Under the pieces are notes generated by a model. It saw nothing but the letters and a program-made list of their open reading frames with translations. It was not told where the DNA came from and made no database searches. The position numbers were made by a program, and so were the translations under genes. Positions 62,626-64,000 of a stretch of DNA of 64,000 nucleotides are shown one piece after another. Location: NCBI GenBank assembly GCA_024123915.1, contig CP099650.1, forward strand, positions 3,658,001 through 3,722,000, in the 5' to 3' direction. Position 1 is the first letter of the stretch. Every line of letters starts with the position of its first letter. The stretch comes from Oxalobacteraceae bacterium OTU3CAMAD1 (GTDB lineage Bacteria > Pseudomonadota > Gammaproteobacteria > Burkholderiales > Burkholderiaceae_D).

Positions 62626-64000
62626 ATGAAGCAGGGCGTCAACCTCGGGATGGGCCAGGGCAGGCAGCGCGGCGCCATCGCCATCGTGTTCGGCCTGATG
62701 CTTGCCTGCCTGATCGGCTTCGTCGGCGTCGCGCTCGATTTGGGGCGGGTGTACAACCGCCGGGCCGACCTGCAGGCGGTGGCGAACGTGGCGGCGCTGA
62801 CGGCGGCGCGCCAGCTCAACGGCACTGCGGCCGGCATCAATGGCGCCACCACCCAGGCGTTGATCGCGATGAACGCACTCAAGTACCAATACAACCAGCT
62901 GCCCGTTGCCTGGGACCAGCGGGCGCTGTCGTTCAGCGCCTCGCCCAACGGCGGCTGGGTCGATGTCGACACGGCCCGCGCGGCCCCCGACGGCCTGACC
63001 TACGCGCGCGTCGCCACCGGCGATCTCGACGCGTCGATGGGCAACATCGAGCTGTTCTTCATGCGCGTGCTGTCCGATGCGCTGTCTTCGATGGACGTCG
63101 CGGTGACGGCGGTGGCGGGGCGCTCGGGCATCGACGTCGCGCCGCTGGCGGTGTGTGCGCTGTCCAATATCGCGGCCGCCCCGCGCGCCAATCCGCTGCC
63201 GACCGCCAACGTCGAATTGGTGCAATACGGTTTCCGGCGCGGCGTCGCTTACGACCTGATGCAGCTCAATCCCGGCGGCACCGGCGCCGAGAATTTCGTC
63301 ATCGACCCGTTTTCGCCGCCCGGCGTCGCCGGCGCGCTGGCCAATATCGCGCCCGGCGTGGTCGGCCCCTACGTCTGCACCGGGCAACTGGGCATGCCCC
63401 GCGTGACGGGCGGCGCCCTGACGGTCGGCCGGCCGTTCCCGCTGGCGTCGCTGTTCAACCAGTTCAATTCCAGGTTCGACCAGTACACCGGCGCGCTGTG
63501 CACGTATTCCACCGCGCCGCCCGACACCAACATCCGGCAGTACGCGTTCGGCGCCGCCGGCAGCGGCACGCCATGGATGAGCGTGGCCCCAGCCGGGCAG
63601 GTGGCGCAATCGACGACGATCGACGGCAAGCTCTGGACCGTCGCCGATCCCTTGTCGCAGCCGCCGGGCACCACCGGCCCGATGTACGGGCCGCTGTGGG
63701 CCTACGCCCGGGCCGTGCAGTACAGCGCTTATGTGGCGGGCGCCGCCGAGCCGGCCGCCGGCTACACGCCGTTCGCCACCAGCGCCTGGAGCTCGCTGTA
63801 CGGGCCGGGGGCGCCCGGCGCCACCGGGTACCCGTCGGGCAGCTCGACGCCCTACCGGGCCACCAGCGGCGCCAACTTCCAGGCGCCGCCTTTGGCGCGC
63901 AAGGGAGCGGCCGGGCGCCGCGTGCTGAATGTGGCCTTGCTGTCCTGTCCGGTGCCGGCCGGCGCGCTGGCGACGGCCACGGTGCTTGGCATTGGCAAGT
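62626..64000 (+). CDS. TadG/TadE-like pilus assembly protein (3' end outside window)
   Basis: The frame stays open from 62626 to the right edge (458 codons). Its N-terminus (QRGAIAIVFGLMLACLIGF, then ALDLGRVYNRRADLQAVA) is the signature of the TadG-like N-terminal domain, with one membrane segment and a long periplasmic region. Such proteins belong to Tad/Flp pilus secretion systems and collect as minor pilins or assembly factors. GGAGGC precedes the ATG. The rest of the Tad locus would lie to the right. The residues following about 170 have no domain call. Confidence 0.8.
   Translation, partial: MKQGVNLGMGQGRQRGAIAIVFGLMLACLIGFVGVALDLGRVYNRRADLQAVANVAALTAARQLNGTAAGINGATTQALIAMNALKYQYNQLPVAWDQRALSFSASPNGGWVDVDTARAAPDGLTYARVATGDLDASMGNIELFFMRVLSDALSSMDVAVTAVAGRSGIDVAPLAVCALSNIAAAPRANPLPTANVELVQYGFRRGVAYDLMQLNPGGTGAENFVIDPFSPPGVAGALANIAPGVVGPYVCTGQLGMPRVTGGALTVGRPFPLASLFNQFNSRFDQYTGALCTYSTAPPDTNIRQYAFGAAGSGTPWMSVAPAGQVAQSTTIDGKLWTVADPLSQPPGTTGPMYGPLWAYARAVQYSAYVAGAAEPAAGYTPFATSAWSSLYGPGAPGATGYPSGSSTPYRATSGANFQAPPLARKGAAGRRVLNVALLSCPVPAGALATATVLGIGK

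Overview
The window is high-GC proteobacterial DNA. It is rich in TonB-dependent receptors, secreted glycoside hydrolases and REP-like palindromes, and it carries an ECF41 sigma factor and a Tad-type pilus protein. Together these suggest a soil or plant-associated Burkholderiales bacterium, most like Oxalobacteraceae (Massilia/Duganella type). The taxonomy is an inference from gene content. No rRNA, tRNA, CRISPR array, insertion sequence or phage gene was seen. Coding density is high; the longest gene-free stretch is about 298 bp (21580-21877).

Region 1 (1-9815, + strand) is a carbohydrate oxidation and uptake operon. It holds an AraC/PAS regulator (cut by the window edge), a Tat-signal gluconate-2-dehydrogenase-type small subunit with a GMC flavoenzyme, an exported sugar isomerase-like protein, a complete sugar ABC importer (ATPase, permease, binding protein), a REP-like hairpin, a second sugar isomerase and a Gfo/Idh/MocA oxidoreductase. 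A toxin-antitoxin pair with a frameshifted ParE-like toxin follows (9969-10530).

Region 2 (10714-27107) is a plant-polysaccharide degradation locus: an alginate-lyase-fold protein with accessory domains, GH31 with PA14, GH97, a GH43-like propeller enzyme, a TonB receptor, a GH6 cellulase, a GH3 beta-glucosidase and an M14 peptidase. LacI-type operator palindromes sit before the GH43-like, GH6 and GH3 genes.

Region 3 (27117-32278, - strand) is a tightly coupled operon: TonB receptor, MerC-like protein, ABC ATPase, FtsX-type permease and DUF3299 lipoprotein. It resembles zinc-responsive systems, and its promoter is overlapped by two identical-type dyads. Region 4 (32391-36764, - strand) couples a TonB receptor to YfiR and a CHASE8-GGDEF-EAL enzyme, i.e. 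c-di-GMP signalling.

Region 5 (36920-50266) looks like an N-acetylgalactosamine/galactosamine utilisation locus: clan-D alpha-galactosidase-like enzyme, DeoR-family regulator, amidohydrolase, BadF-type sugar kinase, AgaS, KbaZ/GatZ, EamA transporter and large TonB receptor, with a divergent beta-helix protein. One 18-bp motif occurs three times, twice in the divergent promoter and once before the regulator gene, so the operator is probably visible.

Region 6 (50283-54859) is an ECF41 sigma factor with its expected carboxymuconolactone-decarboxylase/AhpD-like target. Both carry TGTCACA-N16-CGTC promoters. They are separated by a large membrane patatin gene whose flanks share a 33-bp imperfect repeat, suggesting an insertion between an ancestral pair. 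Region 7 (54998-64000) holds KgtP, an EntD-type phosphopantetheinyl transferase, two MipA/OmpV proteins around an exported FAH-fold protein, a two-component system, and the start of a TadG-like gene that runs off the window.
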